DNA of 61,414 bases from Faecalibacterium sp. (GTDB taxonomy: Bacteria > Bacillota > Clostridia > Oscillospirales > Ruminococcaceae). Below the pieces are notes generated by a model. The model was not told the origin of the DNA. It saw nothing but the letters and a program-made list of their open reading frames with translations, and ran no database searches. This document shows, one piece after another, positions 51,297 to 61,388 of the stretch. The stretch lies in contig JALCRP010000011.1 of NCBI GenBank assembly GCA_022652735.1, forward strand, positions 1-61,414. The letters run 5' to 3'. Position 1 is the stretch's first letter. Each line of letters starts with the position of its first letter. A program made the translations under genes and the position numbers.

Positions 51297-52064
51297 ATGG
51301 AAAAGATCGATCTAAACCGGTATCTGGCAGATAACGCCTATCCGGGCCGCGGCATTGCTATCGCAAAATCGCCGGACGGCAAGCAAATCTTCATCGGCTA
51401 CTTTATCATGGGCCGCAGCGCCAATAGCCGCAACCGCATTTTCGACCCGATCCCCGAGCGCGGCGGCATCGAAACGAAAGCTGCCGACCCCGCCAAATGT
51501 GAGGACCCGAGCCTGATTATTTATAACCCTGTGCTTACCTTGGGCAAAACGCATATCGTCACGAACGGCGACCAGACGGATACCATTTTTGATACGCTTT
51601 GCCGCGGCGGCAGCTTTGCCGATGCGCTGCGCACCCGCACGTTTGAGCCGGACGGCCCAAACTGGACGCCGCGCGTCTCGGGTGTTGTCTATGCCGACGG
51701 CAGCTATCAGATGAGCATCCTGAAATCCGCCGACGGCAACGGCGAAAGCGTACAGCGCTATTTTTATGATTACCCGCAGCCCGTGGCCGGCGAGGGCCAC
51801 TTTATCAGCACTTACCGCTGCAACGGAAACCCGATCCCGAGCTTTGACGGCGAGCCGCTGCGCTTTGCCGCGCCAAAGACGATCTCCGAATTTGCCAACG
51901 GCATCTGGACAAGCCTGAACGAGGAAAACAAAGTAAGCTTTTTTGCCCGCGTGATCGATCTCGAAAGCGGCAACGCCGGCGATATGATCTACAATAAATA
52001 TGATGCCGTTTGCAGCGACCTCGACGATCCCGAGGAGCCTGCATTGCTGCCGGAAGAAAAGTAA
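51297..52064 (+). CDS. purO: IMP cyclohydrolase, stand-alone (PurO/PF07826 type)
   Basis: A 255-residue protein of the IMP cyclohydrolase family first known from archaea. It would close FAICAR to IMP, the job of the N-terminal half of PurH in most bacteria. The start LNRYLADNAYPGRGIAIAKS and IGYFIMGRSANSRNR are family patterns. AATGGAGG precedes the ATG at 51297; the frame upstream runs through the hairpin repeats and is not coding. The next gene supplies the transformylase, so together they replace PurH. Confidence 0.88.
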   Translation: MEKIDLNRYLADNAYPGRGIAIAKSPDGKQIFIGYFIMGRSANSRNRIFDPIPERGGIETKAADPAKCEDPSLIIYNPVLTLGKTHIVTNGDQTDTIFDTLCRGGSFADALRTRTFEPDGPNWTPRVSGVVYADGSYQMSILKSADGNGESVQRYFYDYPQPVAGEGHFISTYRCNGNPIPSFDGEPLRFAAPKTISEFANGIWTSLNEENKVSFFARVIDLESGNAGDMIYNKYDAVCSDLDDPEEPALLPEEK

Positions 52065-52153
52065 GCCCGGCCGCTTTTTGGCAAACAGGCCCCGCCGGCG
52101 AACGGCGGCCGCCTTGTTTTTACACACTTCAAAAATTGAAGGAGGAGCATCCC

Positions 52154-53335
52154 ATGAACGAACTTTCTTTGAAATATGGCTGCAATCCGAACCAAAAGCC
52201 GGCCCGCATCTTTATGGCCGACGGCAGCGAGCTGCCCGTTTCTGTTTTGAACGGCAAACCCGGCTACATCAACTTTTTGGATGCGCTGAACTCTATCCAG
52301 CTCGTGAAAGAGCTGAAAGCGGCCTGCGGCCTGCCCGCGGCGGCTTCGTTCAAGCATGTTTCTCCGGCCGGCGCGGCGCTGGGCCTGCCCCTTTCCGATG
52401 TGGAGCGCAAGATGTACCATATCGAGCCGGAAGCCGAGCTTTCGCCGCTGGCCTGCGCCTATGCCCGCGCCCGCGGCGCAGACCGTATGTCAAGCTTCGG
52501 CGATTGGATCGCGCTTTCGGATGTGTGTGATGTTTCTACGGCCGCGCTTATCAAGCACGAGGTTTCTGACGGCATCATCGCCCCGGGCTATGAGCCGGAA
52601 GCGCTTGCCATCCTTTCGGGCAAGAAAAAGGGCGCATATAACGTTGTTTCCATTGATATGAATTACACCCCGGCGCCGATCGAGCATAAGCAGGTGTATG
52701 GCATTACGTTTGAGCAGGGCCGCAACGACCTTGACATCAATGCCGACACGATGCTGAAAAACATCGTGACCGAAAACAAAAACCTGACCGAAGCCGAAAA
52801 ACGCGATCTGGTGCTGAGCCTTATCACCCTGAAATATACGCAGTCGAACAGCGTTTGCTACGTCAGCAACGGGCAGGCCATCGGCGTGGGCGCGGGCCAG
52901 CAAAGCCGCATCCACTGCACCCGCCTTGCCGGCCAAAAGGCCGATAACTGGCAGCTGCGCCACATGGATCAGGTGCTGAACCTGCCCTTCCGCGAAGGGC
53001 TGACACGCGCCGTAATGGATAACGCAATCGACGTCTATATCGGCGAAACGCCCGAGGATGTCATCGGCGACGCCGTATGGGCCGATACCTTTACGCGCCA
53101 GCCCGCGCTGCTGACGAAAGCCGAAAAGCAGGAATACCTGCGCCATGTTACGGGCGTGGCGCTGGGCAGCGACGCATTCTTCCCGTTTGCCGACAACATC
53201 GAGCGCGCGCGCCGCAGCGGCGTAACGGCCGTTGTCGAGCCGGGCGGCTCGAAGCGCGATCAGGAAGTAATTGATATGTGCAACCGATACGGCATTGTGA
53301 TGGCCTTCTGCGGCCTGCGGCTGTTCCATCATTAA
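52154..53335 (+). CDS. purH: AICAR transformylase, stand-alone (PurH C-terminal domain only)
   Basis: A 393-residue protein made only of the AICAR formyltransferase domain; the MGS-like cyclohydrolase domain of ordinary PurH is absent. The catalytic Lys-His pair lies in SFKHVSPAGAA. LKYTQSNSVCYVSNGQAIGVGAGQQSR and DAFFPFADNIERA are conserved; the first is given here as LKYTQSNSVC and GVGAGQQSR. It uses 10-formyl-THF. GGAGGAGC precedes the ATG at 52154, 89 bases after purO. Confidence 0.93.
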   Translation: MNELSLKYGCNPNQKPARIFMADGSELPVSVLNGKPGYINFLDALNSIQLVKELKAACGLPAAASFKHVSPAGAALGLPLSDVERKMYHIEPEAELSPLACAYARARGADRMSSFGDWIALSDVCDVSTAALIKHEVSDGIIAPGYEPEALAILSGKKKGAYNVVSIDMNYTPAPIEHKQVYGITFEQGRNDLDINADTMLKNIVTENKNLTEAEKRDLVLSLITLKYTQSNSVCYVSNGQAIGVGAGQQSRIHCTRLAGQKADNWQLRHMDQVLNLPFREGLTRAVMDNAIDVYIGETPEDVIGDAVWADTFTRQPALLTKAEKQEYLRHVTGVALGSDAFFPFADNIERARRSGVTAVVEPGGSKRDQEVIDMCNRYGIVMAFCGLRLFHH

Positions 53336-53424
53336 TGGCATGCGCGGCCCGCTGCGGTAAAAAAATCTGCTTCGCGGCGGCCGCGCTGTGCGGTTCTATT
53401 CTGAAAATCGAGAGGAGCACCCTT

Positions 53425-54714
53425 ATGAAAATCCTTGTGGTAGGCGGCGGCGGGCGCGAGCATGCCATCATCCGCGCTTTGAAAAAAAGCCCGCGCTGTA
53501 CTGAAATTTGGTGCGCGCCCGGCAACGGCGGCATCTCGTATGACGCTGCCTGCAAGGCCATCCCCTCTACCGATGTGGCGGGCATGGTGGCCTTTGCCAA
53601 GGCTGAAAAGTTTGATTATGCGGTTGTCGCGCAGGATGACCCGCTCGCCCTTGGCATGGTGGATGCGCTGGCGGCCGTGGGTATCCCGGCGTTTGGGCCG
53701 GATAAGGCCGCGGCGCGTATCGAGGCCTCCAAGGTCTTCTCAAAGGACCTGATGAAAAAGTATCATATCCCCACGGCCGGCTATGCCGCCTTCGACGACC
53801 CGGCCAAGGTGATGGAATATATCCGCGCCGAAAATAAATACCCCACCGTTATCAAGGCCGACGGCCTTGCCCTCGGCAAAGGTGTGCTTATCTGCCAAAA
53901 CGAGGCCGAGGCCGAGGCCGGCGTCAAAGAGATCATGCTGGATAAAAAGTTCGGCGCCTCGGGCAACCATGTCGTCGTCGAGGAGTTCTTGACCGGGCCG
54001 GAAGTGTCTGTTTTGAGCTTTACCGATGGCAAAACGCTGAAAACGATGGTTTCCTCGATGGACCATAAGCGCGCCAACGATGGCGATACCGGCCTGAATA
54101 CAGGCGGCATGGGCACCGTTGCGCCGAACCCGTATTACACGCCCGCTATCGCCGCGCGGTGCGAAAAAGAAATTTTCCTGCCCACGATCGCGGCGATGCA
54201 AAAAGAGGGCTGCCCCTTCAAAGGGTGCCTTTACTTCGGCCTGATGCTGACGGCGGAAGGCCCGAAGGTGATCGAGTATAACTGCCGCTTTGGCGACCCG
54301 GAAACGCAGGTGGTACTGCCTTTGCTCGAAAGCGATTTTTTGGAGATCATGCTTGCCACCACAAACGGTACGTTGGATCAAACCGAAGTGAAGTTCTCGA
54401 AAGGCGCGGCGGCCTGTGTTATCCTCGCCTCGGGCGGCTACCCTGTGGCCTACGAAAAGGGCAAAGAGATTTTCGGCCTGACGGACGGCCAGCTGCCCGG
54501 CGCCGAAGATGTGACGGTGTATCACTCCGGCACCGGCCGAAAGGAAGAAAAGCTTGTCACGGCAGGCGGCCGTGTGCTGGGCGTTTCGGCCACGGCGGCC
54601 ACGCTGCCCGGTGCGCTGGAAAAAGCCTACAAGGCCACCGGCCGCATCGCCTTTGAGGGCATGCATCAGCGCAAAGACATCGGCGCAAAAGCGCTGAAAG
54701 CGCTGGAACACTAA
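53425..54714 (+). CDS. purD: Phosphoribosylamine-glycine ligase
   Basis: A 429-residue ATP-grasp enzyme that makes GAR. It begins MKILVVGGGGREHAI; KADGLALGKGV and VVEEFLTGPEVSVL are ATP-grasp elements, and HKRANDGDTGLNTGGMG and EYNCRFGDPETQ complete the active site. GAGAGGAGC precedes the ATG at 53425. The longer frame starts inside purH and is not used. Confidence 0.96.
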   Translation: MKILVVGGGGREHAIIRALKKSPRCTEIWCAPGNGGISYDAACKAIPSTDVAGMVAFAKAEKFDYAVVAQDDPLALGMVDALAAVGIPAFGPDKAAARIEASKVFSKDLMKKYHIPTAGYAAFDDPAKVMEYIRAENKYPTVIKADGLALGKGVLICQNEAEAEAGVKEIMLDKKFGASGNHVVVEEFLTGPEVSVLSFTDGKTLKTMVSSMDHKRANDGDTGLNTGGMGTVAPNPYYTPAIAARCEKEIFLPTIAAMQKEGCPFKGCLYFGLMLTAEGPKVIEYNCRFGDPETQVVLPLLESDFLEIMLATTNGTLDQTEVKFSKGAAACVILASGGYPVAYEKGKEIFGLTDGQLPGAEDVTVYHSGTGRKEEKLVTAGGRVLGVSATAATLPGALEKAYKATGRIAFEGMHQRKDIGAKALKALEH

Positions 54715-54865
54715 AAAACTGCGGCGGCAAACGATCCGGCGGGCCGCCGAGGCCACTGCGACACCGCAAAAAAACAAAAAAGCATCGGATAAGCCCGGCG
54801 CGCGGCGCAGGGCCGATACTTTTTAAGACGGCCGGGGCTGCGCAGCCTCGAAAGGAGCAGAATAT

Positions 54866-57800
54866 ATGGTATATCGGATTTATGTCGAGAAAAAGCCCGG
54901 TTTTGACGGCGAGGCACAGCATCTGCAAAACGAGCTGAAAACGCTGCTGGGCATTCAGGGCCTTGAAAAGCTGCGCCTGCTGAACCGCTATGATGTCGAG
55001 GGCATCTCCGCCGAGCTGTTTGATGCCTGCGTCAGCACGGTGTTCAGCGAGCCGCCCGTGGACGATACCTACGCCACGCTGCCCCGCGGCAAGGGCGTGG
55101 CCTTCGCCGTCGAATACCTGCCCGGCCAGTTCGATCAGCGGGCCGACTCTGCCTCCGAGTGCATCCAGCTCATCAGCCAAGGCGAGCGCCCGACGGTGCG
55201 CTCGGCGCGGGTTTATCTGGTGGAAGGCGCCCTTTCCGCGGCGGATATGGCGGCCATCAAGAAATATGTCATTAACCCTGTCGAGGCGCGCGAGGCCTCG
55301 ATGGAAGAAAAGCAAACTTTGAAAGCAACGTATGCCATCCCGACGGAAGTGAAAACGCTTGAGGGCTTTAACGCGCTGGATGCGGCGGGCCTCGATGCTT
55401 TCCGCGCCGCGCAGGGCCTTGCGATGGACGACGGCGACATCGCCTTCTGCCAGAACTATTTCCGCGGCGAAAAGCGTGAACCGACCATTACGGAAATCAA
55501 GATGATTGACACCTATTGGTCCGATCACTGCCGGCATACCACGTTCGGTACGCTGCTGGACGACGTACAGATCGACGACGCCGTAGTACAGGCGGCGTTT
55601 ACGCGCTACATGGGCCTGCGCGCCGAGCTTGGCCGCGAGAAAAAGCCCCGCTGCCTGATGGATGTCGGCACGATCGGCGCAAAGGCGCTGAAAGCCCGCG
55701 GCATCTTAAATAACCTCGATGAATCTGAGGAAATCAACGCCTGCACTGTGAAAATCCAGTGCGACGTGGACGGCAAACCCGAAGATTGGCTGTTTTTGTT
55801 TAAGAACGAGACGCATAACCACCCGACGGAGATCGAGCCGTTTGGCGGCGCGGCCACTTGTATCGGCGGCGCGATCCGCGATCCGCTTTCCGGCCGCAGC
55901 TATGTCTATCAGGCCATGCGCGTAACCGGCGCAGCCGACCCGCTGGCCCCGGCGAGCGAAACGCTCGAAGGCAAGCTGCCGCAGCGCAAGCTTGTTACAA
56001 CGGCCGCCGCGGGCTATGCCTCCTACGGCAACCAGATCGGCCTCGCCACGGGCGAGGTGCACGAGCTGTATCACCCCGGCTATGCAGCAAAGCGCATGGA
56101 AATCGGCGCCGTGGTGGGCGCTACGCCCGCCGACCATGTACGCCGCGAGTGCCCTGCGCCCGGCGATGTGGTGATTTTGCTGGGCGGCCGCACGGGCCGC
56201 GACGGCATCGGCGGCGCGACAGGCTCCTCGAAAGCGCATAAGCTCGAAAGCCTCGAAACCTGCGGCGCCGAAGTGCAAAAGGGCAACGCGCCCGTCGAGC
56301 GCAAATTGCAGCGGCTTTTCCGCCGCAAGGATGCCTGCGCGATGATTAAGCGCTGCAACGATTTCGGCGCGGGCGGCGTTTCCGTCGCGATCGGCGAGCT
56401 GGCCGACGGGCTGCATATCGACCTCAATAAAGTTACCAAGAAGTATGACGGCCTCGACGGCACCGAGCTTGCCATTTCCGAAAGCCAAGAGCGCATGGCC
56501 GTGGCCCTTGCGCCCGAGGATGCCGATGCCTTCATCGCCATCGCGCACGAAGAAAACCTCGAGGCGACGCCGGTTGCCGTGGTAACAAAAGCCCCACGCC
56601 TTGTGATGGATTGGAACGGCAAGGCCATCGTCGACATCAGCCGGGCATTTTTGAACACTGACGGCGCCGAAAAGCATCAGAACGTCCATGTGGAAAAGGC
56701 CGCAGCATGGCAGCCCCAGTGGGCGGGCGATACCTTTGGCGAACAGATGGAAACGCTGGTTTCCGATTTGAATGTGTGCAGCCAGAAGGGCCTTGCCGAG
56801 CGGTTTGATTCCACGATCGGCGCGGCCACGGTGCTGATGCCGTTTGGCGGCAAATATCAGCTGACGCCCGAAATGGGCATGGCGGCAAAGCTCCCTGTCG
56901 ACGGCGAGACAACGACGTGCAGCGGCATGGCATGGGGCTTTAACCCCTGCCTGATGAGCGCCGACCCTTACCGCGGCGCGCTGTTAAGCGTCGTGGAGAG
57001 CGTGACGAAGCTTGTGGCGATGGGCTTCCGGTTTGAGGACGCCTACCTGACTTTCCAAGAGTATTTCGAGCGCCTGAATACCGCGCCCGAGCGCTGGGGC
57101 AAGCCGCTGGCCGCCCTGCTGGGCGCGCTGGATGCACAGATGGGCCTCGGCGTAGGGGCCATCGGCGGCAAGGACAGTATGTCCGGCAGCTTTGAAAAGC
57201 TGGATGTGCCCCCGACGCTCGTTAGCTTTGCCACGGCCATCGGCCACACGAAAAATGTGTTGAGCGCCGAGTTCAAGGCCGTGGGCAGCAGCGTCGTGCT
57301 GCTAAGCCCCACGTATGCGGACGGCTACGTGCCCGACCTCGAAAGCCAAAAGCAGGTATATGCGGCCGTTGAAAACCTTGTCGCGCAAGGCAACGTGCGC
57401 GCCGCGGCCTCGGTGGGCTTTGGCGGCGTGGCCGAGGCAATCTTCAAAATGGGCCTTGGCAACCGCATCGGCTTCGCCATGAAGGCGGGCGATGTGCAGC
57501 GGGAAGATTTGTTCCGGCCGATGTACGGCAGCTTCGTGCTGGAGCTGGCCGACGGCATTGTGCTGGGCCGCCCGCTGGGCAAAACCATTGAGGATTACCG
57601 CATCGAAGCCTTTGGCGAGCGCCTGAACAGCGCTTGGTTGCAGGAAGTATGGGAGCGTAAATTGGAGCCGGTGTTCCCGTATCGCAAGGCCGGCGATTGC
57701 GTCGAAACCGTTACAAGCTGCCTTGCCGCACCGGCCAAAGCGCCCAAGGTGGGCGTGGCAAAGCCTAAGGTTATTATCCCGGTGTTCCCGGGCACAAACT

Positions 57801-58570
57801 GTGAATATGACACCGCGCGCGCGTTCCGCCGCGCCGGCGCCGAGCCGCAGGTGCTCGTCATCAACAATATGACGCCTGCCGCCGTGGCCGAAAGCTGCCA
57901 GGCGCTTGTCAAAGCCATCCGCGAAAGCCAGATCGTCATGCTGCCGGGCGGATTTTCCGGCGGCGACGAGCCGGATGGCAGCGCCAAATTTATCGCGGCG
58001 TTTTTCCGTGCGCCGGCCGTTACCGAGGCTGTGCGTGAGCTTCTGCAAAAGCGCGATGGCCTGATGCTGGGCATCTGCAACGGTTTTCAGGCGCTGGTAA
58101 AGCTGGGCCTTGTGCCCTACGGCGATATTCGCCCAATCGCCGCCGAGGACCCGACGCTGACCTTTAATACGATCGGCCGCCACCAGAGCATGCTGGTACG
58201 CACCCGCATCGCATCCACGGGCAGCCCGTGGTTTTCGCGCTGCAAAGCGGGCGAAGTGTACACGGTAGCCATCAGCCACGGCGAGGGCCGCTTTGTCGCC
58301 CCTGAAAAAGTGCTGCATACCATGCGCGAAAACGGCCAGGTGGCCACGCAGTATGTCGACCTCGACGGCAACCCGACGATGGATCTGCGCTACAACCCGA
58401 ACGGCAGTGTGCTTGCCATCGAGGGCATCACAAGTCCCGATGGGCGTATTTTCGGCAAGATGGGCCATGCCGAGCGCTGCGGCGACGCCCTTTACAAAAA
58501 CGTGCCGGGCGAGCTGCGTGAAAAAGAGGAGCCGATTTTCGCTTCGGGCGTGGATTACTTTGGCCTGTAA
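54866..58570 (+). CDS. purL: FGAM synthase, large single-chain form
   Basis: A 1234-residue enzyme that turns FGAR, glutamine and ATP into FGAM. It fuses an N-terminal PurS-like part, two PurM-like halves (TYWSDHCRHTTF near residue 215; GGKDSMSG near 770) and a C-terminal class I amidotransferase with nucleophile Cys in LGICNGFQAL. Most Bacilli use separate PurS, PurQ and PurL; this fused clostridial type is known. AAAGGAGC precedes the ATG. It is the last of the tightly ordered pur genes. Confidence 0.95.
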   Translation: MVYRIYVEKKPGFDGEAQHLQNELKTLLGIQGLEKLRLLNRYDVEGISAELFDACVSTVFSEPPVDDTYATLPRGKGVAFAVEYLPGQFDQRADSASECIQLISQGERPTVRSARVYLVEGALSAADMAAIKKYVINPVEAREASMEEKQTLKATYAIPTEVKTLEGFNALDAAGLDAFRAAQGLAMDDGDIAFCQNYFRGEKREPTITEIKMIDTYWSDHCRHTTFGTLLDDVQIDDAVVQAAFTRYMGLRAELGREKKPRCLMDVGTIGAKALKARGILNNLDESEEINACTVKIQCDVDGKPEDWLFLFKNETHNHPTEIEPFGGAATCIGGAIRDPLSGRSYVYQAMRVTGAADPLAPASETLEGKLPQRKLVTTAAAGYASYGNQIGLATGEVHELYHPGYAAKRMEIGAVVGATPADHVRRECPAPGDVVILLGGRTGRDGIGGATGSSKAHKLESLETCGAEVQKGNAPVERKLQRLFRRKDACAMIKRCNDFGAGGVSVAIGELADGLHIDLNKVTKKYDGLDGTELAISESQERMAVALAPEDADAFIAIAHEENLEATPVAVVTKAPRLVMDWNGKAIVDISRAFLNTDGAEKHQNVHVEKAAAWQPQWAGDTFGEQMETLVSDLNVCSQKGLAERFDSTIGAATVLMPFGGKYQLTPEMGMAAKLPVDGETTTCSGMAWGFNPCLMSADPYRGALLSVVESVTKLVAMGFRFEDAYLTFQEYFERLNTAPERWGKPLAALLGALDAQMGLGVGAIGGKDSMSGSFEKLDVPPTLVSFATAIGHTKNVLSAEFKAVGSSVVLLSPTYADGYVPDLESQKQVYAAVENLVAQGNVRAAASVGFGGVAEAIFKMGLGNRIGFAMKAGDVQREDLFRPMYGSFVLELADGIVLGRPLGKTIEDYRIEAFGERLNSAWLQEVWERKLEPVFPYRKAGDCVETVTSCLAAPAKAPKVGVAKPKVIIPVFPGTNCEYDTARAFRRAGAEPQVLVINNMTPAAVAESCQALVKAIRESQIVMLPGGFSGGDEPDGSAKFIAAFFRAPAVTEAVRELLQKRDGLMLGICNGFQALVKLGLVPYGDIRPIAAEDPTLTFNTIGRHQSMLVRTRIASTGSPWFSRCKAGEVYTVAISHGEGRFVAPEKVLHTMRENGQVATQYVDLDGNPTMDLRYNPNGSVLAIEGITSPDGRIFGKMGHAERCGDALYKNVPGELREKEEPIFASGVDYFGL

Positions 58571-58601
58571 CGGGGCAACACTATAAACTTTGGTCGAAAT
58601 C

Positions 58602-58610
58602 TGCTATACT
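58602..58610 (+). promoter_or_regulatory. Extended -10 promoter of the transglycosylase gene
   Basis: TGCTATACT, 32 bases before the ATG and 30 bases after the purL stop. The matching -35 is weak. Confidence 0.5.
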
Positions 58611-58642
58611 GTACCCAAATATCTGGAAAGGGGAACCTCGGT

Positions 58643-59800
58643 ATGCAGCATAGCCAAGACGCACGGCATGCCCGCGCGGCGCACGAAGCCCCGCATGTGG
58701 CGGAAAACCGGCCGGAAGGCCGCCGATATGCCGACGATTTCGTCGAAAGCGCCCGCGGCGAGAAAGCCCGCCCCGGCAAAACGAAAAAGGCCGCCGCTTC
58801 TCCTGCGGGCGAATGGGATCTCGGCCCGCGCCATGTGATTCGCTGGGATAAGGCGAAGCCGCTGTTCCGCGTTTTATTTGCAAGCCTGTTTGTGCTTGCC
58901 GTCTGCTTTTTCTGGCCCACGCGGCCTGAAAACACGGCGGTAGTTTCGGGCGCGGATAGCTATCAGCTTCGCCCGGTAAAGCTCGAAGCCTATGCCGACC
59001 CACAGCTGGCCGCGGCCACGCCGCGCCCCTCTGTGCAAAACCCGGATATTGCCGCGAACTCGGCCGCGATCCAGCAAAAGCTCGATGCGGCGGCCTCTGC
59101 CGTGGCGGCCAGCATTTCGGCCGAAGAGGAAAAAGAGCTGAAAGCGGCGGAAAACAGCGACAATAAAGAAACGGTGTATTCCAGCGCCGAGGATTATTTC
59201 GGCAGCGACGACGTATTTTTGACCTTTTACGATATTATGGAAGACGTGGTAGGCCCTGTGCCTACGACGCCGATCGTGGACGGCAGCGATAAGCCCGCCA
59301 GCGGTACGGGCGGCACAACAGGCGGCAGCGCGGTTATAAGCGGCTCGGGCGGCGCGGCATGCGTCGTGGCCTACAATAACTGGGATAATTCGCTGAAGCA
59401 ATACGCCTATAATACGGCGCAGGCCTACGGCATCAGCTACGAGATGGTGCTTTCCATCATTTACCACGAAAGCCGATTTAACGCCGGCGCTACACACTTA
59501 AATACCAACGGCACGACCGACTGGGGCCTGATGCAGATCAACGACGTGTGCTTTTCGCTGCTGCAAAGCCAGCTCGGCATTTCCGGCATGTCCGATCTGC
59601 TTGACCCGTATAAGGCAATTCAGGCCGGCTGCGCAATTCTTGCGTATCACTTGCGCTATACAGGCAATGAAAACGACGCTTTGCTGCGCTATCAGGTGGG
59701 CAACGGCGCGTACAATTATTATAAGGCCAACGGGACAACGCCTGCCTCCTACAACAATACGCTTGCCTTGCGGGATCAGTTCGTCGCCGCCGGCATCTAG
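58643..59800 (+). CDS. Membrane-anchored lytic transglycosylase (SLT family)
   Basis: A 385-residue peptidoglycan-cleaving enzyme. A charged cytoplasmic N-terminus of ~70 residues precedes one membrane segment (LFRVLFASLFVLAVCFFW), a disordered linker rich in Ala/Glu/Thr/Gly, and a C-terminal SLT domain. The catalytic Glu is in IIYHESRFNAGA, followed by TDWGLMQIND and a final GNGAYNYYKANG. GAAAGGGG precedes the ATG. Its own promoter and cell-wall role set it apart from the purine genes around it. Confidence 0.92.
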   Translation: MQHSQDARHARAAHEAPHVAENRPEGRRYADDFVESARGEKARPGKTKKAAASPAGEWDLGPRHVIRWDKAKPLFRVLFASLFVLAVCFFWPTRPENTAVVSGADSYQLRPVKLEAYADPQLAAATPRPSVQNPDIAANSAAIQQKLDAAASAVAASISAEEEKELKAAENSDNKETVYSSAEDYFGSDDVFLTFYDIMEDVVGPVPTTPIVDGSDKPASGTGGTTGGSAVISGSGGAACVVAYNNWDNSLKQYAYNTAQAYGISYEMVLSIIYHESRFNAGATHLNTNGTTDWGLMQINDVCFSLLQSQLGISGMSDLLDPYKAIQAGCAILAYHLRYTGNENDALLRYQVGNGAYNYYKANGTTPASYNNTLALRDQFVAAGI

Positions 59801-59820
59801 ACAAAAAGAGGAGCACTTTT

Positions 59821-61269
59821 ATGGCTGCACAGCATGACCGTTACATTTCTCCGTTTTCTACCCGCTATGCTTCGGATGAGATGCAGTATATTTTCTCCGA
59901 TGACAATAAATTCCGCACATGGCGCCGCCTTTGGGTGGCGCTGGCCCGCGCGGAAATGCACGAGGGGCTTACTAACATCACACCCGAAATGGTGGCCGAG
60001 CTGGAAGCCCATACCGACGACATCAACTATGATGTTGCCGCCGCGCGCGAAAAGCTGGTGCGCCATGATGTCATGAGCCACGTCTATGCTTACGGCCAAC
60101 AATGCCCCAAGGCGGCGGGCATCATCCACTTGGGCGCAACAAGCTGCTATGTCGGCGATAACACCGATATTCTTGTGATGCGCGAAGGCCTTGAGCTAGT
60201 ACACAAAAAGCTTATCGGCGTACTGGCAAAGCTCGGCAGCTTTGCGATGGAATACAAGGACATGCCCTGCATGGCCTATACCCACTGCCAGCCGGCCCAG
60301 CCCACCACCGTGGGCAAGCGCGCTACGCTTTGGGCCAATGAGCTGGTAATGGATCTGGGCGAAATCGAACATCGCCTTGCCACGCTTGAGCTGCGCGGCA
60401 TCAAAGGCACCACAGGCACACAGGCCAGCTTTATGGAGCTGTTTGGCGGCGATACCGAAAAGATCGACGCGGTAAACGCCGCGATCGCAAAAGAAATGGG
60501 ATTTGCGCCAGGGGCGGTTATTCCGGTTTCGGGGCAGACATACTCACGCAAGGTGGATGCCTTTATTTTGAATGCACTGGCCGGCATCGCCCAAAGCTGC
60601 ATGAAGTTTGCCACCGATGTGCGCCTGCTGGCCAACTTTAAGGAGATGGAGGAGCCGTTTGAGAAAAATCAGATCGGTTCTTCCGCGATGCCCTATAAGC
60701 GTAACCCGATGCGCTGTGAGCGTATCTGTGCGCTTTCACGCTATCTGATGGTGGACGTGCTGAACCCGAGCTTTACCGCGGGTACCCAATGGTTTGAGCG
60801 TACGCTTGACGATTCGGCCAATAAGCGTGTGGCGATGGCTGAGGGCTTTTTGGCCGCTGATGCAATTTTGAATATCATGTTGAACGTAACAGATGGGCTG
60901 GTCGTCTATCCGAAGGTTGTGCGCAGCCGCCTGATGGCGGAGCTGCCGTTTATGGCGAGCGAAAATATCATGATGCGCGCCGTAGAAAAGGGCGGCAACC
61001 GGCAGGAGCTGCACGAGCGCCTGCGCGAGCATGCCGTCGCTGCCGGCAAAACCGTAAAAGAGCAGGGCCTGCCGAACGATATGGCGGCCCGTATTGCGGC
61101 CGACCCGGCCTTCGGGCTGACCGAAGCCGAAATCGAAGCCCAGCTTGTGCCCGAAAACTTTGTCGGGCGCGCGCCGCAGCAGACGGAAGATTTTTATAAG
61201 CAGGTTCTGCAGCCGATTTTCGACGCAAACCCGGATGCCTTGGCACAGCATGCGGCACTGGACGTGTAA
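59821..61269 (+). CDS. purB: Adenylosuccinate lyase
   Basis: A 482-residue fumarase-superfamily enzyme that splits SAICAR and adenylosuccinate, each releasing fumarate. It starts DRYISPFSTRYASDEMQYIF. The catalytic His lies in HLGATSCYVGDNTD and in TQ-type THCQPAQPTTVGKR, and the signature loop is GSSAMPYKRNPMRCE. AAGAGGAGC precedes the ATG, only 20 bases after the transglycosylase stop, so it may ride on that gene's promoter as well as the pur transcript. Confidence 0.96.
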   Translation: MAAQHDRYISPFSTRYASDEMQYIFSDDNKFRTWRRLWVALARAEMHEGLTNITPEMVAELEAHTDDINYDVAAAREKLVRHDVMSHVYAYGQQCPKAAGIIHLGATSCYVGDNTDILVMREGLELVHKKLIGVLAKLGSFAMEYKDMPCMAYTHCQPAQPTTVGKRATLWANELVMDLGEIEHRLATLELRGIKGTTGTQASFMELFGGDTEKIDAVNAAIAKEMGFAPGAVIPVSGQTYSRKVDAFILNALAGIAQSCMKFATDVRLLANFKEMEEPFEKNQIGSSAMPYKRNPMRCERICALSRYLMVDVLNPSFTAGTQWFERTLDDSANKRVAMAEGFLAADAILNIMLNVTDGLVVYPKVVRSRLMAELPFMASENIMMRAVEKGGNRQELHERLREHAVAAGKTVKEQGLPNDMAARIAADPAFGLTEAEIEAQLVPENFVGRAPQQTEDFYKQVLQPIFDANPDALAQHAALDV

Positions 61270-61299
61270 AAATCTCTGATAAAATGTGTCAAAAATAGC

Positions 61300-61328
61300 T
61301 TGTATTTGTTGAATTTGTCGGATATAAT
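61300..61328 (+). promoter_or_regulatory. Promoter of the gene that runs off the window end
   Basis: TTGTAT, 17 bases and a perfect TATAAT (61323-61328). No terminator for purB is visible in 61270-61299. Confidence 0.7.
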
Positions 61329-61388
61329 GAAAATGTCACAAAAAATGGAAAATAAAGGCCTACAAAAAATATATGGGAGGAAACGGGT

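Noticed and set aside
57302..58468. A 388-residue frame opposite purL, and similar long frames opposite purB, purH, purF and the EI gene
   Set aside because: Same cause: mirror frames of GC-rich genes, His/Arg/Ala-rich and without motifs.
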